Source: Aliiglaciecola lipolytica E3
GTDB taxonomy: Bacteria > Pseudomonadota > Gammaproteobacteria > Enterobacterales > Alteromonadaceae
Assembly: GCF_000314975.1 (NCBI RefSeq)
Contig: NZ_BAEN01000068.1
Coordinates: 1 to 64,000 of the forward strand
Reading direction: 5' to 3'
DNA: 64,000 bases
The notes under the pieces: model-generated
What the model was told of the DNA's origin: nothing
Database searches by the model: none
What the model saw: only the letters and a program-made list of their open reading frames with translations
Translations under genes and position numbers: made by a program
Part shown: one piece after another, positions 1-5,906 of the stretch
Layout: each line of letters starts with the position of its first letter
How positions within the stretch are numbered: position 1 is the first letter of the stretch

Positions 1-17
1 GCCATTCAATTATCTCT

Positions 18-46
18 TTGATTTAAGTAATCCATTGGATTATACT
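18..46 (+). promoter_or_regulatory. Cassette-borne promoter of the toxin-antitoxin pair
   Basis: TTGATT at 18-23 and TATACT at 41-46 are separated by exactly 17 bp, a good sigma-70 promoter. The predicted start of transcription, about 7 bases after the -10 box, falls on or next to the ATG at 53, so the toxin mRNA may be leaderless. Toxin-antitoxin cassettes usually carry their own promoter. Confidence 0.6.
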
Positions 47-52
47 CGGTAG

Positions 53-400
53 ATGCAAAATGCTATCGCCGAACTACCAGAGTACATAAAACGTGCTGAT
101 TCTCTTTTAACTGAATCAGAACGCAAGGATGTTATCGATTACTTATCAGAGCACCCCAAAGCCGGGACTCTAATGGAAGGTACTGGTGGTATTCGGAAAT
201 TGCGTTGGAGTAAAGGTAATAAGGGGAAGAGTGGTGGTGTTCGGGTAATTTACTACTATCATGATGAACGAATTCCGCTTTATTTATTAACGATGTTTGG
301 GAAAAATGAACAGGCTAATTTGACGAAAGCCGATAGAAACTCACTTTCGAAACTTGTCAAAATATTGGTAGTAAAAGCTTTGGAGAAACATAATGACTAG
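53..400 (+). CDS. RelE/HigB-family type II toxin
   Basis: This 115-residue protein is a RelE/ParE-superfamily toxin, a family of ribosome-dependent mRNA interferases kept in check by a partner antitoxin. The core is visible as GTGGIRKLRW (about residues 43-52) followed by GGVRVIYYYHDE (61-72) and a C-terminal LLTMFGKNEQANLTKAD segment, the typical layout of HigB/RelE toxins. The ATG at 53 lies almost on the predicted transcription start and has no Shine-Dalgarno sequence, so translation may be leaderless. The stop overlaps the downstream antitoxin by 8 bp. Such pairs are the usual stabilising cassettes of chromosomal integrons. The family is well supported; the exact subfamily (HigB versus RelE) is not. 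Confidence 0.88.
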   Translation: MQNAIAELPEYIKRADSLLTESERKDVIDYLSEHPKAGTLMEGTGGIRKLRWSKGNKGKSGGVRVIYYYHDERIPLYLLTMFGKNEQANLTKADRNSLSKLVKILVVKALEKHND

Positions 401-677
401 TGCATTTGAAAGTATTGCTCAAGGTCTAAAAGAAGCAATAGATCTTAACGATGGTAAAAAGGTAGCAGCTAGAATTCATAGAGCCCCAGAAGTTAATGTG
501 GCGGAAATACGACAAAATCTTGGGCTAACTCAAATGGAGTTTGCTTCTAAATTTTGTATTAGCGTTTCAACTCTACGTCACTGGGAAAGGGGTGATCGCA
601 ATCCACATGGCCCAGCACTTGCTTTGCTCAATGTTGTTGCAAAAGAACCTCAAGCGGTCATGCGAGCACTTGGCTAA
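393..677 (+). CDS. HigA-like XRE antitoxin
   Basis: This 94-residue protein has a helix-turn-helix at about residues 36-70, with QNLGLTQMEFASKF and STLRHWERGDRNP as the two helices. It matches the XRE-type antitoxins that partner RelE/HigB toxins. It would neutralise the toxin and repress the promoter at 18-46. The start overlaps the toxin stop by 8 bp, implying translational coupling in toxin-antitoxin order, as in higBA. Its TAA stop (675-677) lies inside the first box of the following attC site, so the recombination site supplies the stop codon. Confidence 0.9.
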   Translation: MTSAFESIAQGLKEAIDLNDGKKVAARIHRAPEVNVAEIRQNLGLTQMEFASKFCISVSTLRHWERGDRNPHGPALALLNVVAKEPQAVMRALG

Positions 678-740
678 CAAAAACATGAAGACGGATTTTG
701 TGGAAGAGCGCCACAAAACCGCTTATGTAAGGTGTTAGAA
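672..740 (+). repeat. attC site 1
   Basis: The left box GGCTAAC starts at 672 and the right box GTTAGAA is at 734-740. The interior contains a dyad, GATTTTGTGG facing CCACAAAACC. It follows the toxin-antitoxin cassette. Confidence 0.8.
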
Positions 741-758
741 CCCTGCGTTGTTGCAAGC

Positions 759-800
759 TGTCGTAAAATGTCGTAAAACTTTCGTATTCATGTCGTAGTA
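759..800 (+). promoter_or_regulatory. Tandem TGTCGTA repeats, probable operator of the XRE-DUF4177 gene
   Basis: TGTCGTAAAA occurs twice in perfect tandem at 759-768 and 769-778. A weaker copy (TTTCGTATTC, 780-789) and TGTCGTAGTA (791-800) follow, so the units are 10 to 11 bp apart, one helical turn. The array lies about 70 bp upstream of the XRE gene at 869. A similar row precedes the related XRE gene at 13818. Autoregulation is an inference. Confidence 0.5.
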
Positions 801-868
801 AATACGTAAATCTTTCCGTTGTTTTTGAGCATCCTAAGAACGCCTCATTCAACGGTCCAAAGGAATCT

Positions 869-1294
869 ATGAAAATAAACGCAGAACTTGTTCTAGAACT
901 CAGAACGCAAAAGTGTTGGTCGCAAGAAGAACTAGCTATGGCTTCAGGTTTAAATCTGAGAACCATTCAGCGCATAGAAAAAGAGGCAACCGCTTCATTG
1001 CAATCAAAGAAGGCTTTGGCTTCTGCTTTAGATGTAGGTTTCAGTGACTTGGATTACAAGGAATTACCAGCTATGAAAAAATACGAATTTAAAACTGTGG
1101 AAATCGAAACAAACGAAGGGTTTCTTACGGGACTCAAAAAATCAAAGCTACCGGATTTGCCGTCAATACTTAATCAGGAAGGCAAAGAAGGTTGGATGCT
1201 TGTTCAAATATTAGCGCCAGAAATTGCACAGGCTGCATGGACAGCAAAAACTGGAAAACTTGTGGCTTTGTTACAGAGGGAGTTTCAGGATTAA
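869..1294 (+). CDS. XRE helix-turn-helix protein with DUF4177-like domain
   Basis: This 141-residue protein starts with an XRE helix-turn-helix at about residues 5-60; LRTQKCWSQEELAMASGL and RTIQRIEKEATAS are the two helices. It is followed from about residue 64 by a DUF4177-like domain (KKYEFKTVEIE, then LNQEGKEGWMLVQIL). The HTH is closely related to that of the gene at 13818, which has the same CWSQEELAxASGL and RTIQR motifs. It is likely a DNA-binding regulator controlling its own promoter through the TGTCG repeats upstream. AAAGGAA precedes the ATG. It is the only clear gene of its cassette. What the DUF4177 part senses is unknown. Confidence 0.82.
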   Translation: MKINAELVLELRTQKCWSQEELAMASGLNLRTIQRIEKEATASLQSKKALASALDVGFSDLDYKELPAMKKYEFKTVEIETNEGFLTGLKKSKLPDLPSILNQEGKEGWMLVQILAPEIAQAAWTAKTGKLVALLQREFQD

Positions 1295-1297
1295 GAG

Positions 1298-1391
1298 TTT
1301 TAACAAAACGCTAAACTCGTTCCCTTCGGTCACTGGGACAGTAACGCAGCGGCGCTTCGCGATTATACCGCTACGTTACTGCCCGTTAGCT
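1298..1391 (+). repeat. attC site 2
   Basis: Left box TTTTAAC at 1298-1304, right box GTTAGCT at 1385-1391. The interior has facing arms, CAGTAACGCAGCGG and CCGCTACGTTACTG, around a GCGCTTCGCG hairpin. Confidence 0.85.
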
Positions 1392-1485
1392 ACACGAAGG
1401 AAGATTACAAATTAAAAGGAAATATTCAGCAGAGCTAGGGAGTCCCTTTCTTAAGGAAAGAAATTGGTTTGCTCTTAATAAGCCA

Positions 1486-1707
1486 ATGTTTCAAACTCTG
1501 ATAAAAAGACTTGCGACAAGAGAGAGTAATCTAAGGCAAAGCCGAAACGCCTCGTTTAATCGTTATCGCTGGAAACGGTTATCAGCTGTTAAGCTATACC
1601 AGCAACGTTTTGGCTCAGTACCCGAATTATTTACAAAGAGAACGCTGCCAAATCTCAATTCATACTACGTCAATAATGGTGTTTATGTTTGGCCTTCAAA
1701 TTCATAG
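1486..1707 (+). CDS. Hypothetical cassette protein
   Basis: I do not recognise this 73-residue, strongly basic protein (many Arg and Lys, no membrane segment). The reading frame stays open upstream to 1390, right at the right box of attC site 2, but no ATG, GTG or TTG occurs in frame before 1486. Either translation begins at 1486 without a convincing Shine-Dalgarno sequence, or the gene was truncated at its 5' end when the cassette formed. It is the only candidate gene between attC sites 2 and 3. It could be a remnant or non-coding. Confidence 0.35.
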   Translation: MFQTLIKRLATRESNLRQSRNASFNRYRWKRLSAVKLYQQRFGSVPELFTKRTLPNLNSYYVNNGVYVWPSNS

Positions 1708-1724
1708 GTCATTTTGGGCTGTGT

Positions 1725-1842
1725 CACTAACAAATAACTATTGTCGCTCACTGCGTTCGCTGGGACAAAAACACGTAGGCTCCCGTCGCTTCGCTCCTTA
1801 TTTTAGCCTATGTATTTGTGCCCCAAAGCTGGGGCTTTATAT
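1725..1842 (+). repeat. attC site 3, right box mutated
   Basis: Left box CACTAAC at 1725-1731. The site runs through long facing arms (TGGGACAAAAACACGTAGGC versus GCCTATGTATTTGTGCCCC) to TTTATAT at 1836-1842, where GTTATAT would be expected. The G next to the strand-exchange point is replaced by T. Confidence 0.65.
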
Positions 1843-1900
1843 GCCAATAGAATATGACATTTTTTGAATTTTCCGTTTTTTAATTCCAACCTCTTGCCTA

Positions 1901-2212
1901 GTGTTCGTCTACCTGTTTTGGGTTCGTGCTAAGGAAAGGCCACGTTATTTTGCTGCTCTTTGGTTGGTGTTTCTATGCTTACTATTTATCTTGGGTTGGC
2001 ATACTTGGGAAGCAGATCATGAAATTAGCCAATTTGGCAGTGCTTTATTGGTAAGTGCTAGTATTTGGTTAAATGGTATCCTCATGGTTACTACGGTAAA
2101 AACTAGCAAGCTAAGATTTTGGGTAATTCCATTATCTGGGTTGCTAGCCGTTTTATCGGTATATTTTTGTTTTTACCTTTTAGCCATCACCAATCAAAAA
2201 TGGGGGCTTTAA
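1901..2212 (+). CDS. Orphan membrane protein (cassette)
   Basis: This 103-residue protein has about three hydrophobic segments (residues 18-34, 47-63 and 76-96) and starts with GTG. It has no recognisable family. It fills the cassette between attC sites 3 and 4, and small orphan membrane proteins are common in such cassettes. There is no clear Shine-Dalgarno sequence, so the start could lie elsewhere. Its stop is only 4 bp before the left box of attC site 4, as expected for a cassette gene. Confidence 0.55.
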   Translation: MFVYLFWVRAKERPRYFAALWLVFLCLLFILGWHTWEADHEISQFGSALLVSASIWLNGILMVTTVKTSKLRFWVIPLSGLLAVLSVYFCFYLLAITNQKWGL

Positions 2213-2216
2213 TGGC

Positions 2217-2294
2217 ACATAACAAAAACATCATAGTGGGAATTTTACTCGCTGAAATAGCGCTCTTAAAATCTCCCTATGTTAAGTGTTATAT
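2217..2294 (+). repeat. attC site 4
   Basis: Left box ACATAAC at 2217-2223, right box GTTATAT at 2288-2294. Inner arms are CATAGTGGGAATTTTA and TAAAATCTCCCTATG, with a GCGCT centre. Confidence 0.85.
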
Positions 2295-2316
2295 GCAAAA
2301 TTTTGGAAACTGAGAA

Positions 2317-2514
2317 ATGAACAATTATGAGAAAGCGGCGATTAGGGAAGCTAGGCGTCTGGTAGAGGTACTTGATGATATACATGCGGACGGGTTTATG
2401 AGTGGAGATAAATCATTTGTCGAATTGGCTGCAGCTGAGTTGTTGGCCGCCGCTGACGATAGCTTACTATCAAAAGGCTTACGTCAAGCATTGATTAAAG
2501 AGTTAATTAAATAA
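2317..2514 (+). CDS. Small soluble hypothetical protein (cassette)
   Basis: This 65-residue acidic, alanine-rich protein is probably all-helical (REARRLVEVLDDIHADGF, AAAELLAAADDSLLSKGL). I recognise no family. The ATG lies 22 bp after attC site 4. It is the single gene of its cassette and ends 30 bp before attC site 5. Coding is supported by position and by normal-looking amino-acid composition; function is unknown. Confidence 0.6.
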   Translation: MNNYEKAAIREARRLVEVLDDIHADGFMSGDKSFVELAAAELLAAADDSLLSKGLRQALIKELIK

Positions 2515-2544
2515 TTATCTCGATATACATCATGGATCTATTGC

Positions 2545-2675
2545 ATATAACAAGGCGCTCAAGTTCACTCGCAAGCTCGTCGGACACCCAACACTCTACG
2601 GCATCTCGGGCATGCCTTAGGCATTATTGCCCGAGCTTCCACTACTTGCCGGGTGCGCTTAGCTTGGCGTTAGGT
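2545..2675 (+). repeat. attC site 5 (long)
   Basis: Left box ATATAAC at 2545-2551. The right box GTTAGGT at 2669-2675 matches GTTRRRY exactly. AAGGCGCTCAAG near the left end faces GCGCTTAGCTTGGC near the right end. At 131 bp it is close to the length of Vibrio VCR sites. Confidence 0.92.
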
Positions 2676-2750
2676 ATTTTAGAGGTTATCTTGAGCAGTG
2701 GTGATAATTTTAACTAGAAATATTGGTGCATCTTTTAACAGGGGATTCTT

Positions 2751-2834
2751 ATGAGTAGCTCAGTGATTGGTGGAGTAGTTGTAGTAATAATAGTCCTAAT
2801 AGTTGTTATTGCAGCTTCAAAACGTAATAAATAG
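2751..2834 (+). CDS. 27-residue single-span membrane peptide
   Basis: An ATG at 2751, preceded by AGGGG at good spacing, opens a 27-residue frame. It consists of a short polar N terminus, one hydrophobic helix rich in Val and Ile (about residues 6-21), and a basic tail SKRNK. The shape is typical of small single-pass inner-membrane proteins with the tail in the cytoplasm. A perfect 18-bp palindrome begins directly after the stop. The function is unknown. It is the first gene of its cassette. Confidence 0.55.
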   Translation: MSSSVIGGVVVVIIVLIVVIAASKRNK

Positions 2835-2852
2835 GAAAACCTATAGGTTTTC
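2835..2852 (+). terminator. Perfect 18-bp palindrome after the small membrane peptide gene
   Basis: GAAAACCTATAGGTTTTC is a perfect palindrome starting on the base after the TAG stop. It can form a hairpin with a short loop. No T-tract beyond TTTTC follows, so it may be a weak terminator or an mRNA-stabilising hairpin. Confidence 0.35.
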
Positions 2853-2909
2853 ATTGAGCTTGGATGCAAATCTAAGAATGCAGATGAATTAAAAAAATAT
2901 GAAGGGTAT

Positions 2910-3158
2910 TTGTTAACTCAAAAAGAATGGGAAATGGATCGTTTTAATACTTTATTAAAAGTCACCCCACCACTACCACCGTGGATCGCATATCCTGATA
3001 TTGAGCCATCTGATATGTTTTTTAGAATGGGTGACGGTGAAAGCTTAATTACTGATATACATATCTATTTAAAATATACTTCTGAAAACGAAAGGCATCA
3101 GTATTTAAATAAATATAAGGAACCAACAGATTGGGTTGGGTTATATCCAAAAACCTAA
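2910..3158 (+). CDS. Hypothetical cassette protein, possibly 5'-truncated
   Basis: This 82-residue soluble protein is rich in Pro, Trp and Tyr (PPLPPWIAYPDIEPSD, DWVGLYPKT). The first usable start is TTG at 2910, but the frame is open and protein-like back to 2847 (it reads IELGCKSKNADELKKYEGYL before the TTG) without an ATG or GTG. The true start may therefore be lost, or a rare ATT at 2853 is used. It ends at the left edge of attC site 6. I recognise no family. Confidence 0.5.
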   Translation: MLTQKEWEMDRFNTLLKVTPPLPPWIAYPDIEPSDMFFRMGDGESLITDIHIYLKYTSENERHQYLNKYKEPTDWVGLYPKT

Positions 3159-3204
3159 GAATTATTATGCGGTTCTTAGGGGCCGCATCATTTAACTGTT
3201 ATGT
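3153..3204 (+). repeat. attC site 6 (short)
   Basis: The left box is ACCTAAG (3153-3159) and the right box GTTATGT (3198-3204). TATGCGG faces CCGCATCA. Its core GTTCTTAGGGGCCG and the TTTAACTGTTA end closely resemble attC site 10 (5839-5893), so the two cassettes share a site lineage. Confidence 0.7.
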
Positions 3205-3227
3205 TTCAAAAGGGTTGTTAATTAGCT

Positions 3228-3632
3228 ATGAGAAATATAAAAGGAAGTTGCATTTGTGGCTCAGCTAAATATGAAGTTACTGGTTCAGTTAAAAAAGTCG
3301 TAAATTGTCATTGCACGTTGTGCCGAAAAATGAATGGTTCTGCCTTTTCAACGTACGCTATTGTTCTAAATACCGACTTCAAACTATTAAATGGATATCT
3401 CACCTCACATCAAGTGTCTCTTAATGCCAGTAAGCATTTTTGCGGTTCGTGCGGCACCCCGATATTCAATACCAATCCTAAACTCGAAGGGCTAGTAATT
3501 TTACATTTTGGTTCATTGGATTCTGCATTAGAGTTAACTCCAGATATCAATATATACTGCGATTCAAAGTTAAATTGGGTTCACAATGTTGCTGATTTTT
3601 TGAGCTTGCCACAAGGTGTTCCGAGCAATTGA
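3228..3632 (+). CDS. GFA-family zinc-binding protein (Mss4-like fold)
   Basis: This 134-residue protein belongs to the GFA (glutathione-dependent formaldehyde-activating enzyme) family. The zinc ligands are visible: CICG near residues 8-11, CHCTLCRK at about 27-34 and CGSCG at about 65-69. Members of this family are often annotated as aldehyde-activating, but most have no proven substrate. It starts at ATG 3228 after a weak AAGGG and is the single gene of its cassette. Paralogues of the same family occur at 13103 and, divergently, at 17965. Confidence 0.88.
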   Translation: MRNIKGSCICGSAKYEVTGSVKKVVNCHCTLCRKMNGSAFSTYAIVLNTDFKLLNGYLTSHQVSLNASKHFCGSCGTPIFNTNPKLEGLVILHFGSLDSALELTPDINIYCDSKLNWVHNVADFLSLPQGVPSN

Positions 3633-3633
3633 A

Positions 3634-3739
3634 ACATAACAACACAATAAACATACCCGCAAGCGGGCTGGGTCAGTAACACAGGGGCGGCTTCGATATT
3701 CTCGCCACCGTGTTATTGCATGTAATTGCGAAGTTAGGG
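3634..3739 (+). repeat. attC site 7
   Basis: Left box ACATAAC at 3634-3640, right box GTTAGGG at 3733-3739. Arms CAGTAACACAGGGGCGG and the CGCCACCGTGTTATTG region face each other. Confidence 0.88.
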
Positions 3740-3817
3740 CTACAAAGGAGTCAAGATGCGGAGCAAATTGCTGGCTTTTCAAATGAAGTGCAAGAGTATC
3801 TAAAGAAAAATGATTGA
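3710..3817 (+). pseudogene. Short reading frame running out of attC site 7, probable gene remnant
   Basis: The cassette between attC sites 7 and 8 is only about 90 bp long before its own attC begins. One frame reads SQDAEQIAGFSNEVQEYLKK and ends ND-stop at 3817, which looks like the C terminus of a real protein. The only in-frame starts are GTG 3710 or TTG 3716, inside the attC site. It is probably a C-terminal fragment captured as a cassette or left by deletion. A second frame from ATG 3756 encodes only 15 residues. Confidence 0.3.
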
Positions 3818-3829
3818 TCTACCTGACCG

Positions 3830-3917
3830 GCCGAACAATCAAACGTTGGTGACACAGACACGTAGGCTGCTTTGCAGTTTATCCCACGCTTTTGCGCCTC
3901 ATATTAAAAAGTTAGAT
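3830..3917 (+). repeat. attC site 8
   Basis: Left box GCCGAAC at 3830-3836. The right box GTTAGAT at 3911-3917 matches the consensus exactly. The interior contains facing arms around GGCTGCTTTGCAGTTTATCC. Confidence 0.75.
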
Positions 3918-3991
3918 CTAGACTCATCTATGTAGAGCTTTGCAATAAACTCGCCTTCTGATTCTTTTCTATCCATTATTGAGTACAGGAT

Positions 3992-4483
3992 TTATATAGA
4001 ATAAATAAATTTTACTGCCACAGCTGATAGAAAAAGGCCAAAGCCAAATACTGCATGATTAATAATGCTTTGTAGCCTCACAGAGTTTGGGTTGGGCGTT
4101 CGCGATGCAGCAATACCTGCTCCCATTCCTGGTTGCAATATAAAAAAAGGAGCGACAACTGTGGCAATACCCACCGCGAGTGCGGGACCAATCGAAGGAT
4201 TAAGGGTCCATTTTTGTCCGCAGATGATTATCAATAGCGCTGCGTAAGCTATACCGATCAAATAATGTGCTGCCCATCCAATGAATTGCTCGCCGCGAAT
4301 AGGGTCAGATTTTGCGATAGCGATATGGCGAAATTTCCCATATCCCATATAAGCTATCCAGCGCCCAACCAGCGCCCAATTAGTTGGCGGAATGTTAAGT
4401 AAGTATTTCCTTAACAAAGACCACAAGTCCATCACTGCGGTTGCGCCAATTCCGATTAATATTACAAAAATAATGTTGTCCAC
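3992..4483 (-). CDS. DUF2938 membrane protein
   Basis: This 163-residue inner-membrane protein of the DUF2938 family has hydrophobic segments at about residues 3-22, 71-90, 97-116 and 140-160 and family motifs such as GIGATAVMDLW, HYLIGIAYA and QPGMGAGIAASRTPNP. The function of the family is unknown. It is the only minus-strand gene of the array and diverges from a MerR regulator at 4561. The shared intergenic region has a minus-strand promoter with a 19-bp spacer of the MerR type, so this gene is very probably the MerR target. The two genes form one self-contained cassette. Confidence 0.85.
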   Translation of the reverse strand: MDNIIFVILIGIGATAVMDLWSLLRKYLLNIPPTNWALVGRWIAYMGYGKFRHIAIAKSDPIRGEQFIGWAAHYLIGIAYAALLIIICGQKWTLNPSIGPALAVGIATVVAPFFILQPGMGAGIAASRTPNPNSVRLQSIINHAVFGFGLFLSAVAVKFIYSI

Positions 4484-4521
4484 GACTACTCCGTTGCTGG
4501 TTTTGATTTCAACTCAATGTT

Positions 4522-4552
4522 AGTGTACAACTTCAAGTCAACTTTAAGTCAA
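4522..4552 (-). promoter_or_regulatory. MerR-type promoter with 19-bp spacer driving the DUF2938 gene
   Basis: On the minus strand, TTGACT (4552-4547) and TACACT (4527-4522) are separated by exactly 19 bp. The spacer holds two ACTTNAAGT units forming a dyad. Overlong 19-bp spacers with an internal dyad are the hallmark of MerR-activated promoters. The MerR gene starts 9 bp away in the other direction. Confidence 0.7.
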
Positions 4553-4560
4553 GAGGTGTT

Positions 4561-5019
4561 ATGGATATTTCTCAGGTTGCGAAGCAGTCTGGTGTCCCTG
4601 CTTCAACTCTGCGCTTTTATGAGGAAAAAGGATTAATCAGCTCTGTAGGAAGGCAAGGTATACGTCGCGTTTTTGCAGCAAGTGTTATGGAGCGCCTAGA
4701 ATTAATTGCATTGGGCCGGGTAGCTGGGTTTTCGTTGGAAGAAATTGCGAGCATATTAGGATCTGAAGAAAACCCCAACATTGATAGGGATTTATTGCAG
4801 CAAAAAGCCTGTGAACTGGATAATACTATTCAAAAGTTAGTGGCAATGCGTGATGGTCTTCAACACGCAGCTGCTTGTAAAGCGCCTAGTCATTTGGAAT
4901 GCCCAAGGTTTCGGCGACTAATGAAGCTAGCTGTAAGTGGCGCGATTAAAGGTGAAGCTTCAAATAAACTAGTAAAAAAACACAGTTCTAATAAAGCGTT
5001 GCAGCCGACAAATCGCTGA
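4561..5019 (+). CDS. MerR-family transcriptional regulator
   Basis: This 152-residue protein has the MerR winged helix-turn-helix at its N terminus (ISQVAKQSGVPASTLRFYEE and KGLISSVGRQGIRRVF), a coiled-coil dimer helix at about residues 75-105 and a Cys-containing effector region (ACKAPSHLECPRF). MerR proteins bind the long spacer of their target promoter and realign it. Here the candidate site is the divergent promoter at 4522-4552. The last eleven residues, SSNKALQPTNR, are encoded by attC site 9, which overlaps the end of the gene, so the native C terminus was replaced or extended during cassette formation. The effector is unknown. Confidence 0.9.
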   Translation: MDISQVAKQSGVPASTLRFYEEKGLISSVGRQGIRRVFAASVMERLELIALGRVAGFSLEEIASILGSEENPNIDRDLLQQKACELDNTIQKLVAMRDGLQHAAACKAPSHLECPRFRRLMKLAVSGAIKGEASNKLVKKHSSNKALQPTNR

Positions 5020-5033
5020 ACGCGGCGTTATAT
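4986..5033 (+). repeat. attC site 9, overlapping the MerR coding end
   Basis: Left box TTCTAAT at 4986-4992, right box GTTATAT at 5027-5033. The near-complementary AAAGCGTTGCAG and CTGAACGCGGCG arms are clear. It overlaps the last 34 bp of the MerR gene. Confidence 0.85.
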
Positions 5034-5052
5034 TTCTAAGGAAAGATCGGTT

Positions 5053-5838
5053 GTGGATTCTCTTAAATTTAAAGATTACCTGAGCGAAAGACCAATACCA
5101 AAAGGTATTGATGTTCTGTGTAAATTACAGCACTTTGCAATTATTACCTATGCAGTCCCGCCAGAACGTTTCAATGGTTTATTTCCAGACAGATTCAAAT
5201 TAGACACAGTACAAATCGATGGTAAAGACAAAGCACTAATATCAGTAGTCCCATTTATAGACGTTGATTTTACTTCTGCTGTATATCCTTTCCCCAAATT
5301 TACAATGGGGCAAACTAACTACAGGATTTACATCATTGATACTGAAACGAATGAACGTTGTGTCTGGTTCCTTGGTACAACATTAGATTCTTGGACCCTT
5401 GCTATTCCTCACTTTGCTTGGAAGTTACCTTGGTACAGAGGTAAAGTAACCTTTAACTGCGATTTTGATTCCTCTAAAAATATTTATCATCGATATCATA
5501 TGATAACCGTAGCGGATTGGGCTCCGGCTGAGGTTGAGTTAAAACAAATTGAAGATAAAAAAATAAGTCTAGAAGGGTTTCCTGATACTGAAACGGGGCT
5601 GGTGTATCTGACACACCCTTTAGCTGGGTTTTACCACCGTCGTGATAATAAGCTAGGTACTTATCGAGTATGGCACAAAGCGTTGAATGTAACTCCCGCA
5701 CAACTTCAGTACGCGAAGTTTGGCCTTTTAAGTCGCTTGGGGTTAGTAACTGAGAAAGAACAGCAAGTTCCACATAGTGTGCTAGTTGAGCCAATCAATG
5801 AATTTACTATTTATTTACCACCTAAAGTGCTGAAATAG
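5053..5838 (+). CDS. DUF2071 (YqjF-like) protein
   Basis: This 261-residue cytosolic protein matches the DUF2071 family, which is related to the acetoacetate decarboxylase fold. Visible features include HFAIITYAVPPERFNGLFPD near residues 27-46, a VPFIDVDF segment and HPLAGFYHRRDNKLGTYRVW near 190. The biochemical role of the family is not established. It starts with GTG and is the only gene of its cassette. Its larger size and regular codon use suggest a fully intact gene. Confidence 0.82.
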   Translation: MDSLKFKDYLSERPIPKGIDVLCKLQHFAIITYAVPPERFNGLFPDRFKLDTVQIDGKDKALISVVPFIDVDFTSAVYPFPKFTMGQTNYRIYIIDTETNERCVWFLGTTLDSWTLAIPHFAWKLPWYRGKVTFNCDFDSSKNIYHRYHMITVADWAPAEVELKQIEDKKISLEGFPDTETGLVYLTHPLAGFYHRRDNKLGTYRVWHKALNVTPAQLQYAKFGLLSRLGLVTEKEQQVPHSVLVEPINEFTIYLPPKVLK

Positions 5839-5893
5839 AGTTATAAAAAAATAATATATAGTTCTTAAGGTCCGTATTATTTAACTGTTAGCT
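5839..5893 (+). repeat. attC site 10 (short)
   Basis: The right box GTTAGCT is at 5887-5893 and the left box is a poor AGTTATA at 5839-5845. AATAATATATAG faces the TATTATTTAAC arm. It shares the core layout of attC site 6. Confidence 0.65.
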
Positions 5894-5906
5894 GTAAAAG
5901 GAAGTT

